A stretch of 64,000 nucleotides of DNA from Bathynomus jamesi (GCA_023014485.1 JAJOZX010000923.1:1-64000), one strand, 5' to 3'; positions 39,750-52,325 are shown, numbered from the stretch's first letter. The notes: generated by a model from the letters alone, not told the origin. Numbers and translations are program-made.

Positions 39750-40205
39750 AATTTTTACATTCACGTCTCATTCTTTTTTGTCAAGAATAAAACGTATGTT
39801 TCGTAAACAATATTCTGGATTTTTATTCCACCACATATTACCATGACTGTACGAACTACCTAAAAAAATCTCGCCCGTCGGCGTACGGCGGGATATAGTC
39901 TATCCCGCACGAAGGGCGGGAGCTTTGCTATAAAACTACAGTATGTTTCATCGATGAAACAGGTAAAATTTAGCCTAATAAAAAGATTTAAACAGCATAA
40001 ATATTCAGTTAGAGGGGTTCGAATGCCGCTCAGCCCTTTAATACAGTGGTTTGCAGCGTTTCATAAAATGTGGAAACTCATTTTCCCAATCCTTCAAAAA
40101 CATTCACGACCCAACCACCCAAAATCTAACCTAACTATATCAAAGGAAAAGTACTTTGAACGTTATTAAAATTTAAAATATATATTCAAAACTGTGAAAG
40201 TACAC
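39750..40205. other. stretch without a recognised gene; one GC-rich hairpin
   Basis: CGCCCGTCGGCGTACGGCGG and GGGATATAGTCTATCCC lie within 39,875-39,915, compact hairpins in otherwise AT-rich sequence. Confidence 0.5.
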
Positions 40206-40221
40206 CATGAGTCATCTGAGT

Positions 40222-40330
40222 CGGAGTATTAACAGGGTGAATGAGCGGCTCAACCCATCCCAGGAGCCAGCAGCTGGAAGCGAACCTAGAGCCTCACCGC
40301 CCAGAGTCCGACAAAGTAACCACCGAACTA
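40222..40330 (-). mobile_element. tRNA-derived SINE head
   Basis: On the minus strand TTCGGTGGTTACTTTGTCGG resembles an A-box region and GGCTCTAGGTTCGCTTCCAG holds a B box. Related to the head at 36.86 kb. Confidence 0.55.
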
Positions 40331-40339
40331 TTAATATCT

Positions 40340-40910
40340 ATACATTTTGCATGGATATTAATAGTTTTCACGGAAAATATAATTTTTCATACCGCATGTC
40401 CTGGTGACTCCAAGGACCTTCAAGGTCAGCGACCTCAAGGTTGAGACCCGATACCATAATATAAAAAATACGTTTTATTTAACCTTAATATATTCATCGC
40501 ATTAAAAATTTTAATATATCTTCAAAGTTTTCAGTATGGATAAAATTTCCCGTCATGTTTCTGACATCTCTCAAGAGGAAGACAACCGTGTACGGAAGTA
40601 TGACGATGAAAAACTAATATCATAAGAGTATAAATAAATTTGTTGGTAGGTTTGTAAGTAAGCTCGGCAGTAGTTAGTTCCAGTGGTGGACATACATTAA
40701 TACCTTCAATTACTGTTTCAGTGATAGGCTCGCTTTAATAGGACCATCACTAATTAAGCTCAGTAGTGAGTCAATGTATAAGAGGTCCACTGGTAGATTC
40801 ACAAGACCCAAGAGCGCGTGCCAAAAATTTTCGTCAACGTAAACTGGATAATACTTTCATACGATTACATACGATTTTGAGCGTTCCATGCACAATTTAC
40901 CTATTATTTG
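40340..40910. other. stretch without a recognised feature
   Basis: No gene, TIR pair or cross-match noticed. Confidence 0.5.
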
Positions 40911-40913
40911 AAG

Positions 40914-41093
40914 CCATCCTAGGAAGAAGTGGCTAAGTGACAAAAGGGAAAAATGCCCCAAACGCAGTTAAAGTTGTACCAATTTGAAAGTGCCATGAAT
41001 TTTGAACTTTTGGAGATATTTCGACGAAATAGCTTCCAAAGTTCAAAAGATTTTTATTTTTGTCGCTTAGCCACTTCTTCCTGGGAGGGCCTT
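40914..41093. mobile_element. MITE family epsilon, copy 1
   Basis: The left arm CCTAGGAAGAAGTGGCTAAG pairs with the inverted right arm CTTAGCCACTTCTTCCTGGG. The inside has AACGCAGTTAAAGTTGTACC. Same family as 61,195-61,425. Confidence 0.8.
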
Positions 41094-41214
41094 ATTTTGT
41101 CTGCCTATTATGGACTTGTATATTTTGCATACCATATAGTTATCATATACTGTTTATACATATATTTATTTCCTATATGTTCTTTTAGTAAATAATCATC
41201 ATTTAATGTGGTGT

Positions 41215-43610
41215 TATAACTTAGTATTTCATGTGTTGTTATAACTTATAACTTATAACACAATTCTTCTTCTTTATGTGAGTTCGAACAACGGTTCAGG
41301 ATTGACTTGCGGTCGACCCCTCTGTTGCATCTCGCCTCATTTGTGAGATTTGGTGAAGGAGGGAATTGCTGTCTGATCTCCTCCTGCCCTCGGAGCCAGC
41401 CACGCATGGCTGGTCAGGGACTTTGCACAGGAATCTGTCCAGCTGGCTCTTGAAGTTATTCAGGTCGGTGTGTTGGAGATTCCTCACTTCTTTTGGAAGG
41501 ACATTGAAAAGCTTTGGGCCTCGTATTCTGAGGGTATATCCATTCTCGTTTTCATGGCCCCTTGTCTCACCACAGCTGGGACAGTACAAAATCTGCCTCT
41601 TCTCTCATTCCAGTTTGTTTCTATTTCATTGCTAAGGTTAGGGACAAAGCCCTGAAGTATTTTCTATATGTATATTATTGTGAACCACTCGCGCCTTCTT
41701 TCGAGAGAGTAGCGTTTCAGGGATTGTAGTTGAGACCAGTAGTCTTCACCTTCCGTTTCCTCTATCTTAGACCTAAAAGTCCTTTGTATAGCTTCAATGT
41801 TCACAATGTCTCGTTTTCTGTATGGGTTTGTGAGTACTGAGCAATACTCAATTATTGGTAGGACTAGACTCTTTCATAAGTTGAGCATGATGTTTGCTTT
41901 TCTGCTGCGGAAGCTCCTCTAGATGATTCTCATTATTTTTCTAGCCGTTGTACGTAATTTTGATGTTATAGTGCTCTCTGAATTCTTTATCCGACGACAT
42001 TATTACTCCAAGATCCCTGACTTGTGGATTTGGTGTTAATTTCTTTGGCTTGCAGAGTTTTGTACCCTTTATTTTGTAGCTCCTTGTTATTACCATATTT
42101 TAGAAGTTGGAATTTTTCTTCGTTGAACTTCATATTGTTGTCTTCTGCCCACTGAATAATGTTTCAATGTCGTTTTGTAATCTTTCTATGTCACCTTCGT
42201 TCAATATTTCCTTGCCTATCTTTGTGTCATCTGCGAAACATGCTACAGTATTGTCATTGATATCTGCATCAATATCTGCAATCATTATTGTGAACAGCAA
42301 GGGAGCTAGTACTGTCCCTTGTGGGACAGAGCTCTCTACTTCCGAGACTTTCGATTTGGCTCCATTTACCACCACTCTTTGTGTTCTTTGCGTCAAGAAA
42401 TTAAATATCCATCTTCCTAGCTTTCCAGTAATTCCTGTATTCTTAAGTTTGTGTGCTATAATTCCATGGTTACATTTATCAAAGGCTTTAGCAAAGTCAG
42501 TATATATTACAGCTATGTTTTGTCCTCGACACAATGTTTCCAATATTTTCTCCTGTAGGTCTAATAGCTGTAACAGACATGATTTTCCAGCCCTGAAACC
42601 ATGTTGATTTGGGTTGTATAAGTTCTTTTCTTGTAGGTAGTAGGTAGTTTTGTCTCTAATTATTCGTTCAAAGCACTTTATAAGGTGGGAGGTGAGAGCT
42701 ACCGGCCGATAATTCTTGGGCATTGTTCTGTTACCACCTTTGAATAAGGGGGCAATGTTCGCGTTCTTTAATGGAAGTGGAATTTGTCCTGTGTCAAGTG
42801 ATTTCCTCCAAAGTATAGCGGTTTGGCAATACCCTCTTTATATTTCTTCAGAAACGTGGCACTCCATGTGTCTGGCCCTGGAGCCGAATTGTCTCGCATC
42901 TGTGATAGAGTCTTAATTCCATCTCCTTCCGAGAACTCTAAGTCCATTAATAGGTTTGTGCCAGAATTTGTCCTTGCCTGATTTGTATCAATATCGAAAA
43001 ATTCGTCTGAGTTTTCTACTTTCATCTCGGACTTAGGGGTGCTAAACACAGAGTTAAATTGTTCCTTAAGCAGTTCACTCATTGTTTGGGGGTTATTTGT
43101 GTGTTTGTTGTGTTTTTTGCTACCTTGTTTTCCTCCTCGTTTGTCTTATGTATGAATGTTCGCTTTAGGTCCATTTCTATTCCGCCTAGTCTCCTCTCTA
43201 GTTTGTCTCCTTGCATCCGTTCTGCATCTGTGGAGATGTTTTACGGTTTGCTTCCGTTGTCTAAATAGTGTCCTGAATTTTCTCTCGAGCTTGCTACGTT
43301 TTCTTTTTTGTCTCTCTGGAACATGCTTCAGTAATATACTGTAGGTTTGGTTTCAGTCTCCATTATACCTAGTATTTGTTCGGGAGTTTTCTCCTGAAAT
43401 AGCAATTCCCAATTTACTTCCTTTAAATCTTTATTTACACTTTCCCAATCTACTTTCTTTGAATTTATGCTTAAATCTTGAAATATTCCTTCTGCCTCTC
43501 TGGGATGCGTTTTCTCTGGGATGCGTTGTTAATATCTTCAATGCAGTTAAATGCTTCGTAATGTTTATCAGGCCTAAACCAGTCGTCAATCTTAATTTAT
43601 CTATACCCAC
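41215..43610 (-). mobile_element. 5'-truncated non-LTR retrotransposon, minus strand
   Basis: Coding similarity extends from about 43,600 down to about 41,290, followed on that strand by a 3' end with repeated ATAAGTTATAAGTTATAA-type sequence (about 41,215-41,265). The endonuclease domain is not present. No target duplication found. Confidence 0.8.
41296..43500 (-). pseudogene. reverse transcriptase of the 41-43-kb LINE, frameshifted
   Basis: In order: a linker with KKVDWESVNKDLKEVNWELL; a frame at 42,768-43,082 (MSELLKEQFNSVFSTPKSEM ... DNSAPGPDTWSATFLKKYKE); then 42,130-42,723 with NYRPVALTSHLIKCFERIIR, NPNQHGFRAGKSCLLQLLDL, YTDFAKAFDKCNHGIIAHKL (catalytic Asp), SSVPQGTVLAPLLFTIMIAD and CFADDTKIGKEI (catalytic pair intact). 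After a stretch of broken frames, RRREWFTIIYI and the C-terminal GPKLFNVLPKEVRNLQ with SQLDRFLCKVPDQP end it near 41,296. Organisation matches CR1/Jockey-like elements. Frameshifts near 42,760, 42,110 and 41,600 inactivate it. Confidence 0.85.
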
Positions 43611-43614
43611 TGAT

Positions 43615-44258
43615 ATTACTTATACCCACTGATCCAGATTTTTTTTAACCAAATTATAAAGTAATTATTTATTATTATTTATGTAAATCATTTCTGCATC
43701 GTCGGAGTTAAGAGGCGCGAAGCGTTGAACCAACCAACCAAATCACCCAAACACTCGTGAACATTCGTCAATATCCTTACAGTGAAAAGTCACTTATTTA
43801 AAACAAGAAAACAAATTTAGTTAACCCCATTTTGTTTGGTTTAAATAAATCTATGGTTAAACTATAATAATTGTTTTAACGAGAGTTACCATCAAACATT
43901 TTCTTTCCGAGAGAGAAAATTTTTGGAGTAAAAAATTGCACATTTAAGTTTGCTAGCTTAAAATCCCACTATATTTTAGTTGTACTATGCAAAAAAAGCG
44001 CAATTTTGGCGTAAAATATAATTTATTCAAAAAAGTTTCTTAATGGCAAATATAAATTTCATCTTAAAAAATATATAATATTTTTAAAACAAAAAATCGC
44101 ATATTATTTTAATAAGGAAAAACTTTCTTTAATTAGTTTTTATACAAAACATTATTATTTTAAATTTACCTTTTAAGGACGACTGCTGAGAAATGTGGTT
44201 TCAAATGGGCAAATTTCTAACACGACCTTACAGAAACTCCTGTCCACTGAGGGTTGAC
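43615..44258. other. AT-rich stretch without a recognised feature
   Basis: No gene or TIR pair noticed. Confidence 0.5.
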
Positions 44259-44261
44259 AAA

Positions 44262-44455
44262 AGTAGATAGACAGCTTTGGTTTTTCCATAGTTTTTAATT
44301 TGATAATGAAAGTTAATAAATAATAACATATTTATTGAATCAATATATTTAGAATCGTGTTGCTTTTCCCTTTGCATTATGTGAAGCTGACACACACGTT
44401 CTGGCATTCCGTTGTTCTTGAGGACAATCATTGTGGTGTCTATTTACTTTTTGGC
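44262..44455 (+). repeat. dispersed repeat R2, copy 2
   Basis: GACAGCTTTGGTTTTTCCAT ... GAATCGTGTTGCTTTTCCCT ... TTGTTCTTGAGGACAATCAT matches 22,836-23,075 without the AAT array. Confidence 0.7.
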
Positions 44456-44639
44456 AACCCTCCATAAGCTGATCTTGTTTCAAAAAAGTGCATTTTATTA
44501 TTTTCATCTAAATATAAAGTTTTTGAGTGAAAATATAAATTTTTTCATCGGAAAAAAATTAATAAAATTGTAATGTTGAACAAAACTATAAATATCCAAC
44601 TATAAATACCCAACAAAAAATATAAATACCAAATCCGAC

Positions 44640-44985
44640 GAATGGACCTGTAATCTTTTTCACTCTGTTATCAACACTCGTATGCTTCTGCAACTATACT
44701 TAAAAGAGTTACACTGCTATACAGTTTACATTCGCTTCTTTCACCTTTATTTTCATATAATGGTACAATTACAGCTTTTGTTCAATCACCAGGTATATGC
44801 TTATTGCTTATATCCTTTCTTATGCACGCTCTTTGATATATCTTCCACAGCCATTCAAGTACCATTCTACCGCCACATTTGATCGTTTCACTAAATATCC
44901 CATTCGTTCCTGCTGACTCCCCCATTGTTTAGCTTGTAAACTGTTCGTTCGACTTCCTTTAATTTGATGTTTTTCACTGCTTGGT
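44640..44985 (-). pseudogene. LINE reverse transcriptase fragment (second LINE type)
   Basis: On the minus strand the pieces are EVERTVYKLNNGGVSRNEWD, then CGGRMVLEWLWKIYQRAC, then TKAVIVPLYENKGERSECKL and SSVTLLSIVAEAYE in different frames. This is the pattern just before the catalytic core of a common arthropod LINE type (the KAIIVPLYKGKGxRxECxNYRGISLL motif of such elements). The catalytic part itself is missing. Confidence 0.75.
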
Positions 44986-45049
44986 ATAGGTACACCCTTA
45001 TATTAATCGGAAAAATTTGTCCTGCCAAAAGACAAATCTTTTTGGTGTG

Positions 45050-45145
45050 CATAATAATAAACCTTAATAAGAACAGTACACGAATAACACAAAAAACATT
45101 TGGCGTTGAATATTCAAAGTTAAAAAACAAAAAATATTTAGCGGC
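45050..45145 (+). repeat. dispersed repeat R4, copy 1
   Basis: GAATAACACAAAAAACATTT, GGCGTTGAATATTCAAAGTT and AAATATTTAGCGGCAGCTTT recur at 47,460-47,540 in the same orientation. Confidence 0.65.
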
Positions 45146-45454
45146 AGCTTTTAACCTGTACACTGAGCTTAGAATTTTCATCAAGATGTGAGAAATTCTT
45201 TCATCGAATAAGTCCCTTCAGGTGATGGCGGTATTTTTATCAAACTTCGATGCTCGATGAAGTACTTTTTGGGGAACTGATTCCTTGAAAATAATTTAAT
45301 AGAAGTGGGTTGCACTATCTACTGAAGAAAATGTCAATTAAATACCATTTCAGTTTATTTTCTTTAACCGAGTGTAATTACATGCATATCAATTTTATGT
45401 TAATCAGGAACAGCATACTAACAGCTAAGATTAAATACATTAGAGATAAATTTA

Positions 45455-45535
45455 CCTTACTCGGTGAGATTCGAACCAATGCCACTAAAGATTCGAATTT
45501 TGCGAGCCACCACTTTACCCACTCGGTTATGAGAC
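45455..45535 (-). mobile_element. tRNA-like sequence (SINE head or tRNA pseudogene)
   Basis: On the minus strand ATAACCGAGTGGGTAAAGTG contains an A box, and ATTGGTTCGAATCTCACCGA a B box with a matching T-stem-like context. The length fits a tRNA with an enlarged variable arm. The acceptor stem pairs poorly. Confidence 0.6.
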
Positions 45536-45616
45536 GTTAAATTATACTGAAAAAGTTTTGTATGTATATTCTTCCACATTGGTTTCAGTATGTATATGTT
45601 AATATGCATATTGCTT

Positions 45617-45620
<4 letters not shown>

Positions 45621-45689
<69 letters not shown>
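45621..45689. repeat. (TA)n microsatellite
   Basis: About 69 bp of TA with one AATA break. Confidence 0.95.
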
Positions 45690-45691
<2 letters not shown>

Positions 45692-46438
45692 CCACTCACT
45701 TATTCTATTATGGCGAGTATGCGCTTTTTTCATTACGAGTATTCTTTTCATGAGCCATTCACTCCTATTGTGGGAACAGGGGATATTATGAAACACATTT
45801 TTGGATTTTTATTCTTTCATTCTTACGCTGATAATAACTTCCAAGTGGACGATCTTAAAATTACCTCTCCTGAATGCCTTGAAACCACTTTTTGCCTCTT
45901 GGAATTTATTCTAGATTCTTCTACCGACACCATTTTTTTTACTTTTTTCCTGTAACTAAAGGAATACGCGAGAATCTTCTTTTTTTTCAGCCTTTATTAG
46001 TTTTATTTTTTTGAATCGTTCGTATGTATATTTGTGCACTCCTTTCAACACCTCTCTTGATCGATGCATTCTTGTTTTTCCGTTTACGGTTCTATTTAAT
46101 TGTTCTGTTTTGTTATTTGTTTATATATAATGATGTTGATAACGACAATGAGGATGTTGTTGTATTCTTGTTTTTCTATTTGTGTGAATTGTTTGGTTGG
46201 TTTACGATTAATAATTACTGGCTCGCACTGTACCAGTTTCATTATGAGGCAAGTTAAATGGAAATTGTATAAGTATTTTATAATCTTTTACTGGATTTTC
46301 TTTTCGTATGGAATTTCTTTGGCATCTAAATTCTAATGACAAGATTGTATACCTTACGCCTTCCACAATTCTTGTTTGTTAGCTCATTAACAATTGTTAA
46401 GGATACAGTGAATAACAAAAAACATAGTCTGTGGAAGA
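45690..46438. other. stretch without a recognised gene
   Basis: Open frames here are short, low in complexity and resemble nothing I know. Confidence 0.5.
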
Positions 46439-46439
46439 A

Positions 46440-46762
46440 TGTTACCGTGACAGTGATGAAAGGAGAAGATGTAATGAGCTGTATAAAGAATGCAAGAAGG
46501 TTAAGCGAGTAGAATAAAAGAATAGATAAAGACTGGAAGGAGGAGGAATAAGCATTATGTAAATTTGGAAAGCAGCGAAAAATTGCAAATTTTGGAAGAA
46601 TGATTGGTAATATGAAAGAAAGAATGACAATATGTTAGCACAAGACGAGCAAATGTGTGAAAGATTTAATGGGTATTTCAGTGAGTTGGAAGGGGAGGTA
46701 AATGAACAGGAAGCAAATGTGAATGTAGTTGGTTTTGATGGTGTATTGTTCATGCACGATAG
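46440..46762 (+). pseudogene. LINE ORF2 linker fragment (second LINE type)
   Basis: In mixed frames it reads YRDSDERRRCNELYKECKKV, then LAQDEQMCERFNGYFSELEG, then VNEQEANVNVVGFDGV. That is the region between endonuclease and reverse transcriptase of the LINE type whose reverse transcriptase piece lies at 44.64-44.99 kb. Multiple frameshifts. Confidence 0.75.
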
Positions 46763-46764
46763 TG

Positions 46765-47455
46765 CGTGGACAAATCTTTTTTGACCCCGCCTAGCACTTC
46801 TCAGATGGCTCTTCTGAAGGCTATAAGTTTTTTCAGAAGAAACTACTACGCACGCACTTTACACCAAAAAATAGAGACCATCGTTGCGAATAATTTCATG
46901 TAAACATCGAACAAATTCGTTCAATACAAAAATGTTTAGAGCAAAGTTTATAAGGCCAAAAAGTTGTACAGCTAAGTAAGTCGTTTGTCCTCGTGACACT
47001 GGGCGGAACTTATTCGTCGAGAGTTCTAAATTTCGCCCAGCGTCACGCCTCTTGTCGGCACCACATTAAAACAAAATTTCGGCTATTTTATAATTTGTGT
47101 CGTTTGTGGTAAAAAATAATTGAGGAAATCGAGGAAACAGTGGAAAGGCAAGAGTCCATAAATTTACAAAAATACCACAGCCATGAAAATTTTGAGCTTC
47201 ATATCCAAAGCCAGTGAGACAAAATTTGTGAAGTTGCACTCAAAATGTAAGTGGTTTGTGAGCTTAAAGTAAATGTTAAGTTTTCACTGGCTTAAAAACT
47301 TCCGTTCAAATGGCAAATGGTAATATAAACGCTAATTTTGTGCAAAATTTGTTAAAACAAAAAAGCATTGCCTACAAAAATCAGGAACTAGTCTGAAAAA
47401 CGCGTTCTGAAAAAAGGTAAATCTTGTTTTTGTGAGCGTAATGATAAAGCTTAAA
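46765..47455. other. stretch without a recognised gene; one short inverted repeat
   Basis: GTGACACTGGGCGGAACTTA (46,994 on) and its inverted partner TAAATTTCGCCCAGCGTCAC (to 47,046) form a small hairpin. Confidence 0.55.
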
Positions 47456-47459
47456 AAGC

Positions 47460-47540
47460 AAAAGACAAGAATAACACACGAAAATCATTTGGCGTTAAAA
47501 ATTCAAAGTTAAAAACCAAAAATATTTAGCAGCAGCTCTC
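47460..47540 (+). repeat. dispersed repeat R4, copy 2
   Basis: Matches 45,050-45,145 (CATTTGGCGTTAAAAATTCA, AAATATTTAGCAGCAGCTCT). Confidence 0.65.
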
Positions 47541-47765
47541 AGAAAGAAAAAAAAGAAAGAAAGAAAGAACGTATGAAAGAAAAAAATAGATATATAAGAA
47601 ACTAAATAAGTAAATAATGCTTTGAAACTGCGGGTAACTACTTCCAACAATGTTTCCAACGAGAAAGGAGCGATTACAGAAGAAGCAGAGTGGTAAGGAC
47701 GAGGGCGTGTCATTTCTCGTGTGTCAGGCTTGAAACACAGTTGGATTGCAATTACCTGCAGTTTC

Positions 47766-47768
<3 letters not shown>

Positions 47769-47809
<41 letters not shown>

Positions 47810-47811
47810 GG

Positions 47812-47866
<55 letters not shown>
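47769..47866. repeat. (AC)n then (TA)n microsatellites
   Basis: AC repeats to about 47,806, GGAGGGG, then TA repeats from about 47,813. Confidence 0.95.
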
Positions 47867-47868
<2 letters not shown>

Positions 47869-47869
47869 C

Positions 47870-48943
<1,074 letters not shown>

Positions 48944-49149
48944 TTGTTTAGGAATAGGCTTATATTTCAGATCACTTACAATGTGACCTAAACATTATTA
49001 CTTAAGATCTACAGGGAGCATTTCACACTGATTTATAGTTAACTAGTTGGGGTACCCGGTATTTCTCGGAAATTTAAGAAAAAAAATGTCAGACTATCAC
49101 AGATAACTGTGTGATAGTGTATCGAAATTTTGAGAGCCTTTGTTACGCT

Positions 49150-49255
49150 CACGGTCAGTATAGTAAGCCTGCCAAGTTTGGGCGGGATCCGTCCAGCGGG
49201 AGCTGAGAAAGTTCGGGACAGACAGACATCGTCCATTTCGCTCTTATTTATATAA
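49150..49255 (-). repeat. dispersed repeat R3, copy 2
   Basis: The complement matches 39,385-39,490 (GGACGGATCCCGCCCAAACT and the following bases). Confidence 0.7.
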
Positions 49256-49259
49256 ATAT

Positions 49260-49565
49260 ATATACTTTCACAGTTCAACGGGAAGATCAATATGCAGTGA
49301 CACCGCAAAAAGAACGCACCGTTGGTGGTCATAACTGAACTAAATGTCAGAATTCTTGTTAATGTCATCACCTTTTCGACTGAAATGGGGTAACAGTTAA
49401 TAATAGTGGGCAATTTTTTTGTTTTTTTAAAAAAATAAAATGACCAATAAATTCGAAATAGCCTTTTATGCCATGAATAAATGGTTTTATTAAATCTAAA
49501 TTGTTAATAAATGTATAAATAATAGTTAAACATGGGATTAGTTGGTGTAGCGTAAAGAGTTATTA
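49260..49565. other. AT-rich stretch without a recognised feature
   Basis: No gene or repeat structure noticed. Confidence 0.5.
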
Positions 49566-49572
49566 GGTTTTC

Positions 49573-49777
49573 AGGAGCTATTGAAGAATAGGGACCCCAG
49601 CCTTCTTTAGTTAGCTTTATAAGGCTAACTAAGGAAAATATCATAACCTAACCTAACCAATCGTCAAGGGCGTACAGTTAACCTAACGATTGGTTAGGTT
49701 AGGTCGTGATATTTTCGTTAGTTAGCCTTATAAGCCTAACTAAAGAAGGCTGGGGTTCCTATTCTTCAATAGCTCCA
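49573..49777. mobile_element. palindromic element around core palindrome, copy 3
   Basis: GGAGCTATTGAAGAATAGGG, then CCCCAGCCTTCTTTAGTTAG and TTATAAGGCTAACTAA, then the core (CCTAACCAATCGTCAAGGGC, CGTACAGTTAACCTAACG), then all of it inverted to GGGGTTCCTATTCTTCAATAGC. The arms are nearly perfect. Confidence 0.85.
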
Positions 49778-50041
49778 GTTTTCACCTAATTTAAGCGTGG
49801 TGGATATGCGTTCCAAGTCGCAAGGCCTAGGCTAGTTAATTGTTATTGTGGAAGGTGTCACTATGTCACTCTGTCATTTGAAAATGTGACAAATTTTATA
49901 TATGTCAAAATTATGCGGAAAAAAAGAGAATTTAATTAATGAATTACTAAAAATGAACGTATTAAAAGACTGTATTTTGTTCAAAATAGAAATTCGAGGA
50001 AATTTTTAATTATTGACAAAGGAGTCTGTGAAGGGTATAGA

Positions 50042-51092
50042 CAGTGGTGGGCACCGTTAACCAAAAAGTTAACTTCGTTAACCGCTAATCCGTTAACCAA
50101 AAGTTAACTTCGTTAACCGTTAATCCGTTAATTCGTTAAACATGTAACGGAAGTTACCGATAAACCGTTAACGTTAACTTTTATTATAAAAAAATGAAAA
50201 ACACAATATATATATAATTTAATTTTCCCTCTTCTTCTCGTTCTCCATTTTGTCCATGAGATGCATGTTGCCCTTCATGAAAATTAGCATATCAAAGTTT
50301 TCATCAAACAGGGATGATCTCTTGGCCCTCAGGATGTCCTTGCCCATAGAGAACAAACGCTCCACTGCAGCACTGGAGGGGATGGCTGTGTTGAACTTGA
50401 TGAACAAGTCCACCAACACTTGCTCACCCAAGAAGGCAGCATCTGTCAGCAAGTCCTTGGAGTTGGTCTCCAGCCAGGTCTTGACCAAGTTCTGGGCCTT
50501 GCCCTTGAGTGACCTGTGGCTTCTGCTGCTCTCTTTTGTCTGGATGACAGCACTGAAGAAGTCATCCTCCTCCTCCTCCTCGTTGTTGCTGCCTCCACTG
50601 TTGCTGCCCACTTCGTTGGACTGCTGCTTCATGGCCTCCTCGACTGTACCCTCCATGCTTTTCCTCACCCTGGCGACCTTGGTGTTGTCATACTTGTCCA
50701 ACCAGATGAGGCGAAACCTGGGATGGAAGGCAGCAGCCAGCTGGCATTCGTCATCCTCCAGGAGGGGCCCAAACCTTTTGTCGATGCCTGCCAAAAGTGC
50801 GTCGACCAAGCGCTGCAGTAGACGAGGCCCTTGGACTTCAAGTCCTTAAACCTGAAGATTGTCGCAGCAACTGTTGGCAGCAGAGTCCCAAGGTAGGCTT
50901 GTTCCTCCCCCTGGATCTTGTTTATTTATGAATTTTTTGGGTTAACGGACTTGAGTTAACGGAAGTTAAATGTAACGGAAGTTAATTAGTCCGATAATGA
51001 TTTTCAAAGTTAACTTAAAAGTTAAATCGTTAACGAAAAAGTTAACTTCGTTAATTAACGATTAACGGATTAACGGTTTGTGCCCAGCTTTG
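50042..51092. mobile_element. nonautonomous hAT element with exact 8-bp target duplication
   Basis: The ends CAGTGGTGGGCACCGTTAAC and, inverted, CAAAGCTGGGCACAAACCGT have the hAT form. GGTATAGA flanks it at 50,034-50,041 and 51,093-51,100. Both subterminal regions are packed with GTTAAC/CGTTAA repeats (about 50,055-50,185 and 50,938-51,080), as expected of transposase-binding clusters. Length 1,051 bp. Confidence 0.93.
50219..50809 (-). pseudogene. hAT transposase, C-terminal third
   Basis: A 196-codon open frame holds an acidic Gly/Asn-rich linker (NNEEEEEDDF) and ends in the hAT dimerisation region: IPSSAAVERLFSMGKDILRA and SSLFDENFDMLIFMKGNMHL. Upstream, in a shifted frame, FRFKDLKSKGL continues the protein to about 50,930, where the subterminal repeats begin. 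The zinc finger and the Asp residues of the catalytic core are missing. The frame is well preserved, so the deletion is probably recent, or the element moves intact using enzyme supplied in trans. Confidence 0.9.
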
Positions 51093-51809
51093 GGTATAGA
51101 TATAGACTGAAATGCGTGCAATGCAAAAAGCGGTACAGTTTAAGATCACAGTAAATTTTGGCGAAATAAAAAATAAGTTTAAAAACATTTGCGCAATTAA
51201 CTTATTTATTTTGTTGCAGGTAAACGTAAGAGTAAGTGCTCAATTGATAGGCCTATCTAAGAAAATAGTAATTGATTTTTATTATTTCTTAAGAGAAGTT
51301 TGTTCATGAGATTTAGTAAAAACAGATACTGAAAAATAGGAATTAGTTAGACCAGGAGTCACGTGTCAAATGGACGAAATTGTTATAGCGAGCAGAAAGT
51401 ACAACCGAGGAAGAAGCACCAATGAAATATGGTTATTTGGAATAGGCCTATATGTCACACAAACAAAATAAACTAGAGGTAAATAGTGCCAAACATGTAG
51501 AAATAGTGCCAAACCGTAAGAGGGAAACGCTGCTTTCAATAACTCAATAATTCATACGACCAAAGACAATTATACTATCCGATGAGTGGAAAGCATGCCA
51601 TAATTCAGTAAATGTAGGAATAATACAACAATGAGCCATTCAACGAATTTTATAGATTCAAGAACAGGGGCATGCACAAATGCTGTAGAAACATATCGGA
51701 GTCGCATAAAGAAAAATCTTCGCTATAGCTGACCCACCAGAAGGTCACGAACACCAAGCAGACTCGATGAGTATATGTGGCGACAAAGGAATAGTCAGTG
51801 CGGAACGAA

Positions 51810-52287
51810 CTACTTTTACAGTAGCTAGCTTCTAATAAGCGTGGGAAAGCAACAACATTCTAAGGTAATTACCCTGACCTAACCTAACCTAACTACCTAA
51901 CCTAACTTACAAAAAGCCACTTGCATGTGGTTGTATGCTCTATTAAAAGTCTAATAAGCAATTTATTTTTAAAAATAAAACAAAAAAATTGTCCACTATT
52001 GTTAACCATAGCCCTGAAAAGGGTCATAGTTCAACATTGTCTCCATCACCTTGTCTCTAATATAAGACACGTGCACGGAGCAAATACCTTCCTTATGAAA
52101 GCCATAAATAAAGTAGTCGAAAAGTGTTGAGCCACGGCATGAGTGAATAAGTGTGAATAAGACCCTTCTTGACTTTTAGAACACGTGGTGCTTCCCGAAG
52201 AATCCATATTTTAGCAGTTCACATCTGGAAGTGTCACAACCAGTTCGTTAGTAGATGAGCAAATTGCCTGGCCCATGAACATATATA

Positions 52288-52320
<33 letters not shown>
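51810..52320. other. stretch with a CCTAA run, no gene
   Basis: CCTAACCTAACC-type repeats at 51,868-51,906. Nothing else recognised. Confidence 0.6.

Positions 52321-52325
<5 letters not shown>

Larger units (their letters stand above)
49955..51805 (+). pseudogene. Merlin (ISXO2-like DDE) transposase relic, split by a hAT insertion
   Basis: 5' of the hAT element the frame reads RKFLIIDKGVCEGYR. On removing the insertion and one target copy it would continue YRLKCVQCKKRY, the Cys-x2-Cys end of the usual N-terminal zinc finger. After the insertion: AQLIGLSKKIVIDFYYFLRE with VC, then QMDEIVIASRKYNRGRS (51,367; IDE-type first Asp) with WLFGIGLY, then ILSDEWKACHNS (Asp codon 51,581), then IDSRTGACTNAVETYRSRIK (Glu codon 51,688) and RLDEYMWRQRN. 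This is the Asp, Asp, Glu order of Merlin/ISXO2-like enzymes. Stops near 51,309, 51,338, 51,480 and 51,750 and frameshifts make it inactive. Confidence 0.82.

Noticed and set aside
41215..43610. Host gene with several exons on the minus strand
   Set aside because: The pieces are consecutive parts of a LINE reverse transcriptase separated by frameshifts, without splice sites at the joins.
45590..45955. 121-codon plus-strand frame beginning in TA repeat
   Set aside because: The first third is microsatellite, and the remainder shows no recognisable motif.
50250..50849. 199-codon plus-strand frame
   Set aside because: It is the antisense shadow of the hAT transposase frame on the minus strand, which has the recognisable dimerisation motif.
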